NCBI GenBank assembly: GCA_017562135.1
Contig: QEYB01001685.1
Span: 806,001-870,000 of the forward strand
DNA from: Dipylidium caninum
Lineage: Eukaryota > Platyhelminthes > Cestoda > Cyclophyllidea > Dipylidiidae
DNA length: 64,000 bases
Reading direction: 5' to 3'
Of the stretch, positions 54,011 through 64,000 are shown in pieces. The notes beneath the pieces were generated by a model. The model did no database searches. It worked only from the letters and a program-made list of their open reading frames with translations, and was not told the origin of the DNA. How positions within the stretch are numbered: position 1 is the first letter of the stretch; each line of letters opens with the position of its first letter. The position numbers were made by a program, and so were the translations under genes.

Positions 54011-57000
54011 ATGGCTGTTCTGGAAGCGGGTGCTGCTGAAGCAGAAACCTCAGAAAGCGAGACAGCTCCTCGTTTCATAAGCCGTCAACAGGAGCGAAAC
54101 AGAAAGAAGAAGTTAAAGAAAAAGGCGTCTAAACAAAGGAAAAGGGATGCTGCGTCTGCCGGACAGTTAAAGGCACCTGATCCCAGCCTTGACGCGAAGG
54201 AAGAATCAGTCATTCCACGAAATGAGTACCCTGTTTTCGAACTTACGGGCCCTTTCGAACGCTTTAAGGTGCCGTAGAACTGAATTAATTTTGCTTCGAA
54301 CTCTATACCATTCGATGGTCTCATCTACTTGTTTACTTACCAGCTTGTGTTTGATGAGTCTGAAGATGGAGCGAATGGTGTCACAGGCAGTGAGAAACTC
54401 GGTAACGATTTTGGTGTCAGTGGGGATGCTCTGAAAACCACACCAGATCAACCTAGTCTTAAAGCCCGTACGGCTGCTCTCTTAGCCGAGGAGGCAGCTG
54501 CCCGAATCAAAAAACCGGAGAAGAAAGGTGACCGTAAAGGAGGAGAAGAAGATGACGAAGACGATGCGAATAAGGAACAGCCATTGAGCAAAAAGAAATT
54601 GAAGCTGCTTAACCGCCCTTCTGTGGCCTCGCTGAAACAAGCTGCTGCGCGCCCTGACGTAGTCGAGATGTGGGACGTCTGCGCCAAGGATCCTCTGCTT
54701 TTGGTGTATCTGAAATCTTACCGTAATACTATTCCTGTCCCGAAGCATTGGTGTGCCAAGAGGAAATATCTCCAGGGAAAGAGGGGCTTTGAAAAACCTC
54801 CCTTCAGATTACCCGAATTTATAGCACGTACAGGCATTATGGAAATGCGACAGACAGTATCCGACAAGGTTTGATTCCTTACTGAATCATTTCTTTCGCC
54901 AATTGAGTTCTTTGTGTATTTTATACGCTTAATCGGTTTGATAGGATGCCGAAAAATCCTTAAAGACGAAAATGAGAGAGAAGATCCGGCCAAAGATTGG
55001 AAAGGTCGATATTGATTACCGAAAACTGCATGATGCCTTCTTCAAGTACCAAACTAAACCTAAATTGACTGGGCACGGAGATTTGTACTACGAGGGGAAG
55101 GAATTTGAGGTGAAATTGAAGGAAAAGAAGCCGGGAAATCTCTCTGATGAACTGCGGACAGCATTGGGGCTTCCAACTGGACCGGTACTTGTTACTTGCG
55201 GGTTATTTTCATATTATTCTTGGCTTGACACCAATTAATTAATACCATAGTGGTCTTTTTTTCGCCTCATTATTCGAAACAAGTGCAAACTGGTTGTCAG
55301 CCGTTGTTCAAGATACCATTCGGCTGCCTTGATTTGATTATTTCTACCCCTTTTATTTGGTTTTTTATTCTTGACTATTTAAATGTCATGTAGCCATAGT
55401 AAACTGAAGTACTTTTTATCTGCACACGTGAATGTACTAGACCGTACTTATTGGTCTGATTTCTGAGCCTCGCCCAAATTCATTTTGGTATACAAGGATT
55501 TACTTTTGCCAGTAATATCTATTGATTTTTGTATTATAATGGGAGTCAGTACTCAGACTTATTCTTTTGGGCTGTTGTATTCATGGATTTCTGCGAATTT
55601 CTGTGGAATTATTCTACCTAACTCCAGTTCCACTAAGTATGTTTGAAGTCATACCGAAATTTTCGAAACTATTGATGTCAGTGGTATTAATCGTATAGGT
55701 TGTCTCCAAAGTCATAAATCATCCAGATCACACTGGATAGGATCTGTTTTTAGTCGTTTGGCAAGTTTGTTTCCTGTAATAGTTCATCGTGTAACGATAT
55801 ATTACAAATCGGATTACTCGTAAGAATAGCAAAGAATTAACTCATAAATTTATTTTGCTCTACTGTTCTCTCCCATTGCCGCGAACCCTCGCTATGTCTG
55901 TCGGACAATGACGCTTTGTTTCGTTTCCTATTTTCTTAAAATTATCGCAGGTGTTTATGCTCTTGTAATTTGTGTGCATTGACCAATGAGAGTGTAAAGT
56001 AGTGCGATATTCGTAATGAAAATCATTTGAAAAATCGTTAAGGCTAAGATAATAGGTGTTTTGTGTCGGCAAAGGGCGAAATAAAGTTACATACTACGGT
56101 CTCGTTCTATAAATCTTTTCTGCCTTTTAAAGGTTTTTCTAATTTATGATCATTTATTGTGATTTGAGGCGGATGGAGCTAGAGGGCCTAATGGTCGGAA
56201 GGCCCGTATATACTTCAGATATTTATCCGATGTCGAGATGTGGGGTAAATGCCTCAAGTATTAATGGCTGGTTGACGATTATCTAACTGCCAAGACATCA
56301 AAATCAGGTGTAATTTTACGTGCAACTTTCAGAACGCTGATCGATATCCGCCCCCATGGCTCATTGCAATGCAACGCTATGGTCCACCTCCATCTTACCC
56401 CAATGTTGTCATTCCCGGCCTTAATGCACCCATTCCTCCCGGTTGTGCTTTTGGTTACCACCCAGGGGGTTGGGGTAAACCCCCTGTGAATGAGATGGGT
56501 AGACCCATTTATGGTGACGTTTTTGGTAACGGTGGGAATATAGCGGGTGTCCCGCCACCGCCACCACCTACTGGTGGACCCTCAGAACCCGAAGAACCAG
56601 TTATCTCGGGCCTAGGGAAGAGCGGCCTCTGGGGAGAGCTAGAATCAGATGAAGAAGAGGAAGAGGATGAAGAAGAGTCGGAGGAAGAAGGGGATGAGAC
56701 TGGCGAAGCAGGTGAAGGCGGTGGCGAAGGTGAAACTGTTGGTCTCACCGGTCCTCCTACGGAGATGATCCAACCGATCGAGAAGGTCAGCATCGATTTG
56801 GGTGGCTTGGTCACTCCCGCTTCTGGGTAATCAACGCTCTTTTTTGAGTCTTTTTGGGGCATGTTTGGGTGATATATATCTTCGGTTTCAGTCTCATCAC
56901 ACCGAGCGGAGCGGCCTCCACCATTGTCGGCGCCGAAACGCCGGGGATGCTGACAGCGGCTGGTGCAGCAAATACGGGCAACATCGAATTGAGAAAACGA

Positions 57001-60000
57001 ACTATCGAAGCGGCTATGGACAACGCGAGCGGATTTGAAACGCCCGCTCCAGGCACTGGACTGGCCGCCGGTCAGCTGTATCGTGTGCTACCGGAGCGTG
57101 AAACTGCCATACAACCAAATGCCATGCTGGGTTCAACGCGTGTTTACGATGTTGCTGGTGTCACGGGTGCTCCCCGTGGGGAAGAGGTGAGTTTTGGCGT
57201 TTTGTTAATTAATGTCTTCTATTGCCAAATATGACCTGCAAGTAGTATTTGTAACCTTGTCTGAGAGTGTCCCTTTTAAAATACCCTCATTGTGTATTGT
57301 TTTTTGATTCTGAACTTTTTATAGTGGCCTGATATAATCGTTTCGTTTCTCAGCAAACAATCGATCATTTTTAACTCTCCCTATGATACATTGGCAGTGT
57401 TCCTTGGTTTGGCAACTAAGTGGTTGCGGATTTTATACCTTTTTTACCTTAACGTGTTCAAAGTACTTGACCTATGTTTGTTAATAATGTTTGGAACTTT
57501 TGCCTTTATTTTAGTAAAAAATCATATTGGTTTTTTTGGTTTATTTTTTATTCGAATTTAAAAGTGGAAGAACAAGACCTGTACTTCACCTAAATTATTT
57601 TATTATTACCGAAAGGGCAAGAACGCATCCAGAGCACACAAGAACTTATGTGCCCTATATGGGAATGAAGTCTTGAAAGAAGGGCAGTATCACAATTCCT
57701 TGCCAGTTTTCGTTCTGCTGATTTTTTAACTGAAAAGTGCTCAACGCTTTGGCCGACCAGTTGAAGTCGATGAGAACCATATGAAGGCTATTGTCGCTCC
57801 AGATCGTCAGAGCACAACACGTGATAATGCAGAGCAGCTCAATATATCGCATGCGCGCATTGAAGGGAAATTTTTAAAAGCTTGGCTATGTGAGGGAACT
57901 CGGTTTATGGATCCCTCACTAGCTTGAGAGAATTCATTTGATACAACTCATGAGCATCTGCGATTCGCATCTGAAACGCAACGAGGTTGATCCACTGCTG
58001 AAAAGACAACTAACTGGCGACGAAAAGTGGGTAGTTTGCAACGTTAGTCGGAAAAGGTGTGGGTGATGTATGATGAACCAGCCCAGACGACATCAAAAGC
58101 GGAGATTAACCTAAGAAGGGAGTATGTTATCAGTCTGGTGGGATTTTGAAGGAATTCTGCACTTTTAACTTTTACCAGACGACCAATTCAAACGTGTTCG
58201 TTCAAACACCTCGGCAAACTGGGTGAGCGGCTAGAAGTGGCAAACCGTCAGAGTGTTGTTGTCCACCATGAGAATGCGAAGCCCCACAAATCTTTGGTTG
58301 TTCGCCAAAAATTACTGCATCTCGGTTGGGATGTGTTGGCATGTTCGCCATGTATTTATTTCGTCGTTCCATGCAGGACTCCTTAAATGGTATAATTTTG
58401 GATGACATCCTCGAAGTCAAATCTTACTCACTTCAGTTTTTCTTGATGGCAAAGGTCAGGAATTCTATGAACGTGGGATTATGACACTGTTTGAACAATG
58501 GCGAAATGTCGTCGACAAAAACGGGCGGTACTTAATTGAATGAAGTCATATTTTTGAGCAAAAATTTCTGATTTTCATTCTTAAAATTTGTAATCACTTG
58601 GTTGCCAATCCCTAAGATGACATCGTGATGACTTTACTCATAATGTCCAAGTAGGATGTATTTATCCTTCATAAAGCTATCCGTTCAGGCGTTCCGCTTA
58701 CTTCTGCAATTCTTTTGATAAATAATATTAAATTAGAGATCAGGTTCTTTTAAGCATTAATTCTGAGGTTTATTTTGTCATGTGAGTCAGCCCTTAGATT
58801 TCTCATCCCTGGAATGGGTTAGTTAATCGTCATGATCTGAAATTGTTACAAAATTGTTAGTGACCTCGGGGGACGCTAGTTTTTTTAGAGAACTTGAAGA
58901 GTATCGTACACATGCCGAAAAATTCATTTTCATTGCTGGTTGACCGCGAAAATATGGGTCATTGGTTATTTTATGGTCTTGAATCAGTAGGTACCAAAGA
59001 GCTAAAACTCCAAACCGTTATCACCCGGGTATTTTTTTCATTTTTTCGTTTGACATACGGCTTCGAACTACTATACTTCCGTACCGTTTTTGATCTTCTT
59101 AATATTTTGGGATGTATTTTTTTAAATGCCACCCCATACACCTCAATTTGAGTTAATGCAATTCCATTGGATCAGTGGGAATGTGCTTTCAAAATTATTG
59201 TCCTCTTAAATATGACGTGCCTTCGTTACCTAACTCCATTTGATGCTTCTTTCCTTTTCAACCAAGATGGTGTGCCATTGAGAGGCGAATGATTTAAATC
59301 GATCTTGGCAATATTATTCTTTTATTTTCCCCTATTTCTTGGACTCCTACAATTATTGAAGATTTCTACGTCTTATCATGCAGCAGGATTTTCACTCAGG
59401 AATTAAGCGTTGTCTTCATGGAGTAGTAACAGCAGATTAGGTCGTAGTGCCCTCAAAGTATAGTGGACTTGATATTTTAAAAACTCACTGAGTTAGATTT
59501 ACCTTCAGAATAGATATACTTGTCTAGTCGTGTTAAACTGATGAGGACGACGTTTCGGAAAGTCTATTCATGCTAAAAGCGATTTACTATAAACGAGTTG
59601 AGGTGAAAAAATGGTTTATCCTACATGGTTGGGCGATGTATATCTCCTTCTTTTCCGTGAGCAACTGTTACTATGAGTAGAATTTGATGCAAATTTCGGA
59701 TTCTACCACTTTTTTACTGGTGCAGATGTTAGGTACGATGGGCATTCTGGCCCTTATCTGTAAGGACAAATGTATTCGTGACTGTATTTAACAATCATTT
59801 ACTCGCCTCCTCCCTTGCAGGCTGAAGATCCACGAGAGAAGATGCTTCGAAAACGACCTGCAGGAATTGATTCGCAACAGAAGACGGGTACAACTTCCAG
59901 CTCGGGTACAACCAGCACTGGTGCCCCCCCAGCAGCCAAGAAATATAAGGAGTTCAAGTTTAACATCTTTTTAAATTATCATATACTTGTGAATGTATAT

Positions 60001-60063
60001 ATTGAGCCTGTATGGGCAAGTATTATGCTGTTGAGTCAATCACTTCGGCCTTTTCCCTGTTGA
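54011..60063 (+). CDS. SF3B2: Splicing factor 3B subunit 2 (SAP145) homologue
   Basis: Component of the U2 snRNP SF3b complex; in human it contacts pre-mRNA near the branch site. Six exons: 54011-54268, 54344-54868, 54945-55184, 56333-56826, 56892-57186 and 59821-60063, phases 0, 0, 0, 2, 0. As read, 684 residues. Order: a basic stretch RNRKKKLKKKASKQRKR; the central DUF382 domain (SKKKLKLLNRPSVASLKQ, ARPDVVEMWDV, HWCAKRKYLQGKRG, KVDIDYRKLHDAFF); the PSP domain (EKKPGNLSDELRTALG, PPPWLIAMQRYGPPPSYP); an acidic tract; LITPSG; and KKYKEFKF. The orthologue ends at KEFKF; here the frame runs 33 residues further because the expected TAA lacks one T (59959-59962). The human N-terminal SAP and proline-rich part has no counterpart, and a conserved C-terminal block is missing between exons 5 and 6. 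Confidence 0.94.
57405..57434 (+). repeat. 5' terminal inverted repeat of the SF3B2-intron mariner
   Basis: Contains TTGGCAACTAAGT, the familiar irritans-type mariner end. It matches the reverse complement of the 3' end at 21 of 26 positions counted from TTGGCAAC. Confidence 0.88.
58583..58612 (-). repeat. 3' terminal inverted repeat of the SF3B2-intron mariner
   Basis: The reverse complement reads TTGGCAACCAAGTGATTAC inward from the element's right end and is bounded by TA at 58613-58614. Confidence 0.88.
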
Positions 60064-62579
60064 TGGCGTGTGACGTTGATCAGATTTGCGCTTCTTGTAA
60101 ATTCTTGTGACATTCGTATCGTAGTGTAGTGTATTGTGTAGACACCCGTTAGGGGGAAGGTGATGTACTGTCGCAGTCGGTCAATGCTCTGAGCATCGCT
60201 AATTTTCGCTTAAGTGGATTTCGGGTAAAACCTGATTATCCAGTGTTAAGTCTGTTTTCTCATTTGTTGGTGGCTTTGGCCGTGAAGAAGTTCTCTGGAC
60301 GTCGCCAATTTCATCGGAGAGACGCCGCGGTTATCAACCGTCCTTATTTCCCTCCTTTTTTCAAGTTTATTAACGGATGCAGATTCGGGTGCGCTACCTC
60401 GGTCGCGATGTCAGGATTTTAGGGCGCTCGAAAGTTAATTTCCCCACGCCACCAGTCGGCCATTCAGTCGGAGGGGAGGGGGCGTCTGCAGTGAATTCTT
60501 GCCCCGAGCCTCGAATTTGTGGTCTGCGTGATGGCGTGGCTACCCGTCGACTGTGAGGCCTCGACGGGGGATGCACGAACGGGAGGTGAGGTCAGGAGAT
60601 GGGGCAAAAGCCCGTCGAAATGGTGTCAGGCCATCGCCCGGGGCATCGCGACAAAGTAGTGGCAAATTTTCGATTTTAGACTTCAGTTTTTTGGGCAGAT
60701 AAAAATAAAATCCTATTAATTCAACCATCCATCCCCCTCGAGGCAGGCTAGAGAGATCGACGTAAGTCCACACTTCATTTCCACGTCAAGTCCCGATGGC
60801 CTTGCAATTTGGGCTAAAACTTGAGTCGGCAGATACTTCAATCGTCATGATTTTTCGTCACTATCGTCTCGTCCGCCGTTGTGAGTGACACTCGCATGCA
60901 GAAGTCGTGGAAGACGTCGAGAGTTGGTGCAGATGGACGTCCAGAGAGACGAGGGGCAAAGCAGCGCAAAACAGCAGAAAGCTACGAGAACATGACGAGA
61001 ATAAATATATTTGACAATCTTAGACCTTTTAGACCTCCCGAGAGGCCACTCGATGCCAGCGAATACTGGCTCCGGATGAGATCGTCACTGAGGTCCTCCT
61101 GGGTGTTTTACCTTTCGTAGAGTGCTGCAATGCCCAGTGAAGGCGAGGCAATTAATTCCCCCCCCTGCTGTCTCCTGAAAAGAGTCCAAAGTCCCTTGAA
61201 CTTTGGTTAGGTAAGTTGAGGAAATCATTTGCTGGCCATCTTCCCGTTTTTCCACGCAACTCCGCTCTCCGTCACCACGCCTTGGCCAAGCTCTCGCATC
61301 ATAAACGACATTTCAACAGTCTCCCACGAGTTTGAAAAAGAGAAAATAATCTTGAGCTAGATGGAAATGCGTACTTGAAGTGGGTTCCCTCTGTGAAATC
61401 CTCAGCGGGAGGATGAGGAGAAGGAGAAAGCCGCGCCTCCACTGCATTGAAGCGATGTCGTTCGGAAGGTCTACCTTAGTATAACAGCACTAACTCCCAG
61501 CCAGCCCCGAATTCGCTCAAGTGAGAGAGAAAGAAAAGTTCAACGAATTTTTCAATCAGCCTACGAGCCTCAAACTGGCACCACAGAAGAAGGTATTGTT
61601 TGCGTGTTCAGGACGTTCAGGGTGAAGGAGGATGTGGTCACCGAACAACGTTTGGTGTGATTGTCAAAAAGAAGTAGATGTTGAGGTCAGATTCCTCCTC
61701 CATCTACAGGCAAAAGACGGGAATGATGAAAGATTAAGAGAAGTGGTGAGCACTCAGTGCAACATCCTCGGTCGCTGATATGGTGGATGCCCTCTATGTA
61801 GCTCGGAAGGTGGGGCAAAAATCCTTCCTTACCTATGCATAATCAGATAACAAGGACACCTTGCATATTTCCATCAAAGAGAGAGGAAGATATTTAACCG
61901 ACTGAAATAGTGGCAGGAGAGAAATGTCACAAAAGGGTTGAGAAAGCGCCTGACAAAGGAGAACGAGTCAACGAAGAATGTAAGACTGTCGATTTGTAGG
62001 GAAGAAATTCGACTTCTTCGACAGATGTCGAAACTTTTGATTGGAATGTTAAGACGATGGCTTTACTACGAGGTTGGTCAAGGAGGAGATGGCAGAGGAG
62101 GTACGCGACTTTGTCGAATATTATGTGAAATACGCAAAGACGCCAGTCTCCACTGATCAGCACCTCCATCGCTTCAACAGGCACACATCTCGCCCCTTCT
62201 ACTAGGATAGTCACGTTGCCAGGACCACACGTCCAAATGTGTCGAATGAGGAGTGAGTCTCCTTTAGACCTCATTCAAACCTTTTTCCAGGGATCATAAT
62301 GAGAGAGTCTCCAACCTCATAGTGGGGCACCACGCATTTGCAGAGGGAAAATTCTGTCCCATTGACAAACGGCAACCGTCAGCATCATCGACCCTGTTCT
62401 TCGTCAGCCCAGAGGTAGAAGGAGGTGGAGAATGCACGACCAATCCTCCCTATGACGCCGTGATAAGCAGAATGCCTTGACCACCGACCAGAAGACGCGT
62501 TCTCAACAGCCCTCGTGTTGCCAGGACAGTGAAACCAGTGGACTGAATGACAAACAACGATGACTACTTCATCTTCTAC
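60064..62579. other. Intergenic region, no gene recognised
   Basis: Starts with the 3' UTR of SF3B2. No conserved domain recognised. Some minus-strand frames have protein-like composition (about 61927-62274 and 62385-62550), and could be downstream exons of the candidate gene at 63.9 kb, but nothing proves it. Confidence 0.4.
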
Positions 62580-63877
62580 CTCTCGTCTCGTCCCACCCAC
62601 CCACCGGGGGTTGATAAAGGAGGTCACAAGTGGGCTAGAAAGGTGAATGAGGTGGACAAGATTGAGGAAACGTAGAAGGAGTAGGTGGAGGAAGGAAGAA
62701 GGGGAGGTAAGGGCATCAGATGAGATGAGATCACGCGTAAAGAAGGCTTTCCTTGAAGGAAGGTGCTGGTGGGTGGGAGCCAGAGCAGATCAACATCTCA
62801 CGGCGATCTGAGGTGAACTTCAATTACTGACTAAATTACTAAGGAGAGACACACCAAGCCCCGATACTAACTTGGTCGCCCAACTACACAATACCCTTTC
62901 ACGTTCCAATTCAAACGGTAAAACCGCCTCGGCCAACGCAAAATGAAGACCAGTCTTTCTGGTGCATTGCCGAACCTCGCACGAATCAAGTGTTGTTACC
63001 TCACAACGGGTCATGTCGATCCGTTGGTTCCCACTGAGGACGTGGCCAGAGGACATGGAGGAGAGGGTGTGTGTTGGAGGAAGCGGATGGAGGCTTGGTG
63101 TGTAGTCGTCAGGAGTTAGCGGTTTACGGTCCATACAGGATAAATGGGAGGTGAGAGACGAGGATGCTGGAGAGGAGAGGAGAGGAGAGGAGAGGAGAGG
63201 AGAGGACAAGAGGGAAAGGTAATGTGTGGCGGCTCCTTTAATGCCGACTCATTCGAGACTGATTTCTCGCTTCATGTGAGAGATAAAAGAGCTGCGCCCT
63301 CATGATTGCTCTACTCAACCACGCATTAACGTGTTCACGCCTGCCCATGGCTGCCCACTCCCAACAATTCCTCCCAACTCCTATTTATTCTTGATCACGT
63401 CGACTCCTCTTCTACACACAAGATGTCTGCTTCGCCGAGTAGTCATCTCCAACACCTCTTACTTACCCTCCCCTCGCCTCCCCTCGCCTCCCCTCGCCTC
63501 CCCACCCAACCTCACTCCCCACCATCCATTCAGCCACCCACACCACTGCGAGGTCAGTGTGACAACCGTTGTGAGCATTTGAGGCCACACCGCCTTACCC
63601 TCCGCCTCCGCCTCCGCCTCCGCCTCCGCCTCCGCCTTCACCTCCACCTCCACCTCCACCTCCTCTTCTTCACTGTCCCTCGTCCTCACGTGGATTGCTT
63701 GCGAGGAAGCCTGATGCGTTGATGAATGGGACGGTGGGTAGGTGTGTGGATGAATAAATGAAGGGATGAGTGGTTGAGTGAGTGAGGAGGCGAGGGAGTG
63801 AGGTAGTGGGCGGAGGAGTTTGTGTGTGCGTGTTTACCTTCATCTCGAAGGTTGAGTCTTCGTCTAGACTGACTCAT
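62580..63877 (-). CDS. Candidate 5' exons of an unidentified minus-strand gene (partial)
   Basis: Exon 1, 63877-63838, reads MSQSRRRLNLRDE and ends in phase 1 at a GTAAAC donor. Exon 2, 63166-63000, follows a long CT-repeat acceptor (CTCTCCTCTCCAG), resumes in the matching phase and stays open for 55 codons (landmarks SHLSCMDRKPLTPDDYTPSL and GNQRIDMTRCE) to a GTAACA donor in phase 0. A possible exon 3, 62634-62580 (PTCDLLYQPPVGGWDETR), also begins in phase 0. No family is recognised. The phase match is encouraging, but the acceptor sits in a simple repeat and composition alone cannot prove coding. The 3' end is not defined. Confidence 0.35.
63169..63206. repeat. (GGAGA)n pentanucleotide repeat
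   Basis: About seven tandem GGAGA units. On the minus strand it forms the pyrimidine tract ahead of the candidate exon 2. Confidence 0.92.
63469..63503. repeat. Tandem decamer CCCTCGCCTC repeat
   Basis: About three copies of CCCTCGCCTC in a row. Confidence 0.85.
63601..63663. repeat. (CCTCCG)n then (CCTCCA)n hexanucleotide repeat
   Basis: Tandem CCTCCG units change to CCTCCA midway, so the array is compound. Open in several frames on both strands, which makes short spurious reading frames. Confidence 0.92.
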
Positions 63878-64000
63878 GCCCTTCGTGGTAGTCTCTTTTG
63901 TTTCATTAGTGCCCAGTCACCCCTCGCCAGCCTCCGACCGCCTCCGCCCCTCCCCCCCTCCTCCTCACACTCCGTCTTACTCTGTCTTACCTGCCTCGCA
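63878..64000. other. CT-rich end of window, no gene recognised
   Basis: Would hold the promoter or 5' UTR of the candidate minus-strand gene if that gene is real. Low-complexity C/T-rich sequence. Confidence 0.4.

Larger units (their letters stand above)
57405..58612 (+). mobile_element. Inactive mariner element in SF3B2 intron 5
   Basis: A nearly full-length (1208 bp) mariner with terminal inverted repeats at both ends. The broken transposase reads, in order: FGRPVEVDENHMKAIV (helix-turn-helix region), NAEQLNISHARIEG, the first catalytic Asp in LTGDEKWV (about 58019), WWDFEGILHF (second catalytic region), HHENAKPHKSLVVRQKLL, and a C-terminal FLDGKGQEFYERGI. Several stops and frame changes make it non-functional. 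TA follows the 3' end (58613-58614); the 5' flank is CT, so the target duplication has decayed or was misread. It shares no obvious recent origin with the fossil in the collagen intron. Confidence 0.9.

Noticed and set aside
63466..63665. Regular repeats considered as a CRISPR array
   Set aside because: No unique spacers between repeats; these are simple tandem microsatellites in a eukaryotic genome.

Overview
The window is eukaryotic, gene-sparse nuclear DNA from an invertebrate. Genes have many short GT-AG introns (down to about 58-70 nt) and the protein set is metazoan: a fibrillar collagen, the splicing factors PQBP1 and SF3B2, the ABC-F ATPase ABCF1 and an aldo-keto reductase. My best guess is a parasitic flatworm, probably a tapeworm. 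That rests on the overall look (compact introns, long low-complexity spacers, mariner relics) and not on a diagnostic marker, so treat it as an inference.

Layout, left to right. A 28-exon clade-B (type V/XI-like) fibrillar procollagen gene runs on + from 2121 to 16928: signal peptide, laminin-G-like N-propeptide, minor helix, an uninterrupted major helix of about 337 Gly-X-Y triplets, a basic cleavage site and a COLFI domain. One of its introns holds a mariner fossil. About 10 kb with no recognised gene follows. At 27.2 and 29.4 kb lies a tandem pair of three-exon genes for small secreted eight-cysteine proteins that I cannot assign to a family. Then comes about 13 kb of anonymous DNA.

The right third is denser. 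PQBP1 (-) and an aldo-keto reductase (+) are divergent at 42.7-47.6 kb. ABCF1 (-) and SF3B2 (+) are divergent at 49.1-60.1 kb and share a 416-bp intergenic region. A nearly full-length dead mariner with both terminal repeats sits in the last intron of SF3B2. The final 4 kb is low-complexity sequence plus a weakly supported multi-exon gene start on the minus strand.

The gene models come from reading frames, splice signals and phase bookkeeping. For collagen, PQBP1, AKR, ABCF1 and SF3B2 the exon phases close, which is strong internal support. In three genes (collagen, AKR, SF3B2) the conserved frame or stop requires one extra base, each time at a short homopolymer. I read this as probable consensus errors, not pseudogenes.

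Functionally, PQBP1 and SF3B2 are spliceosome-associated and ABCF1 acts in translation. Collagen is extracellular matrix and the AKR is an NADPH-dependent carbonyl reductase. The novelty candidates are the tandem cysteine-rich secreted pair, the loss of exactly the two interchain cysteines in the collagen C-propeptide, and a SF3B2 C-terminus that lacks a conserved block where a mariner has landed.
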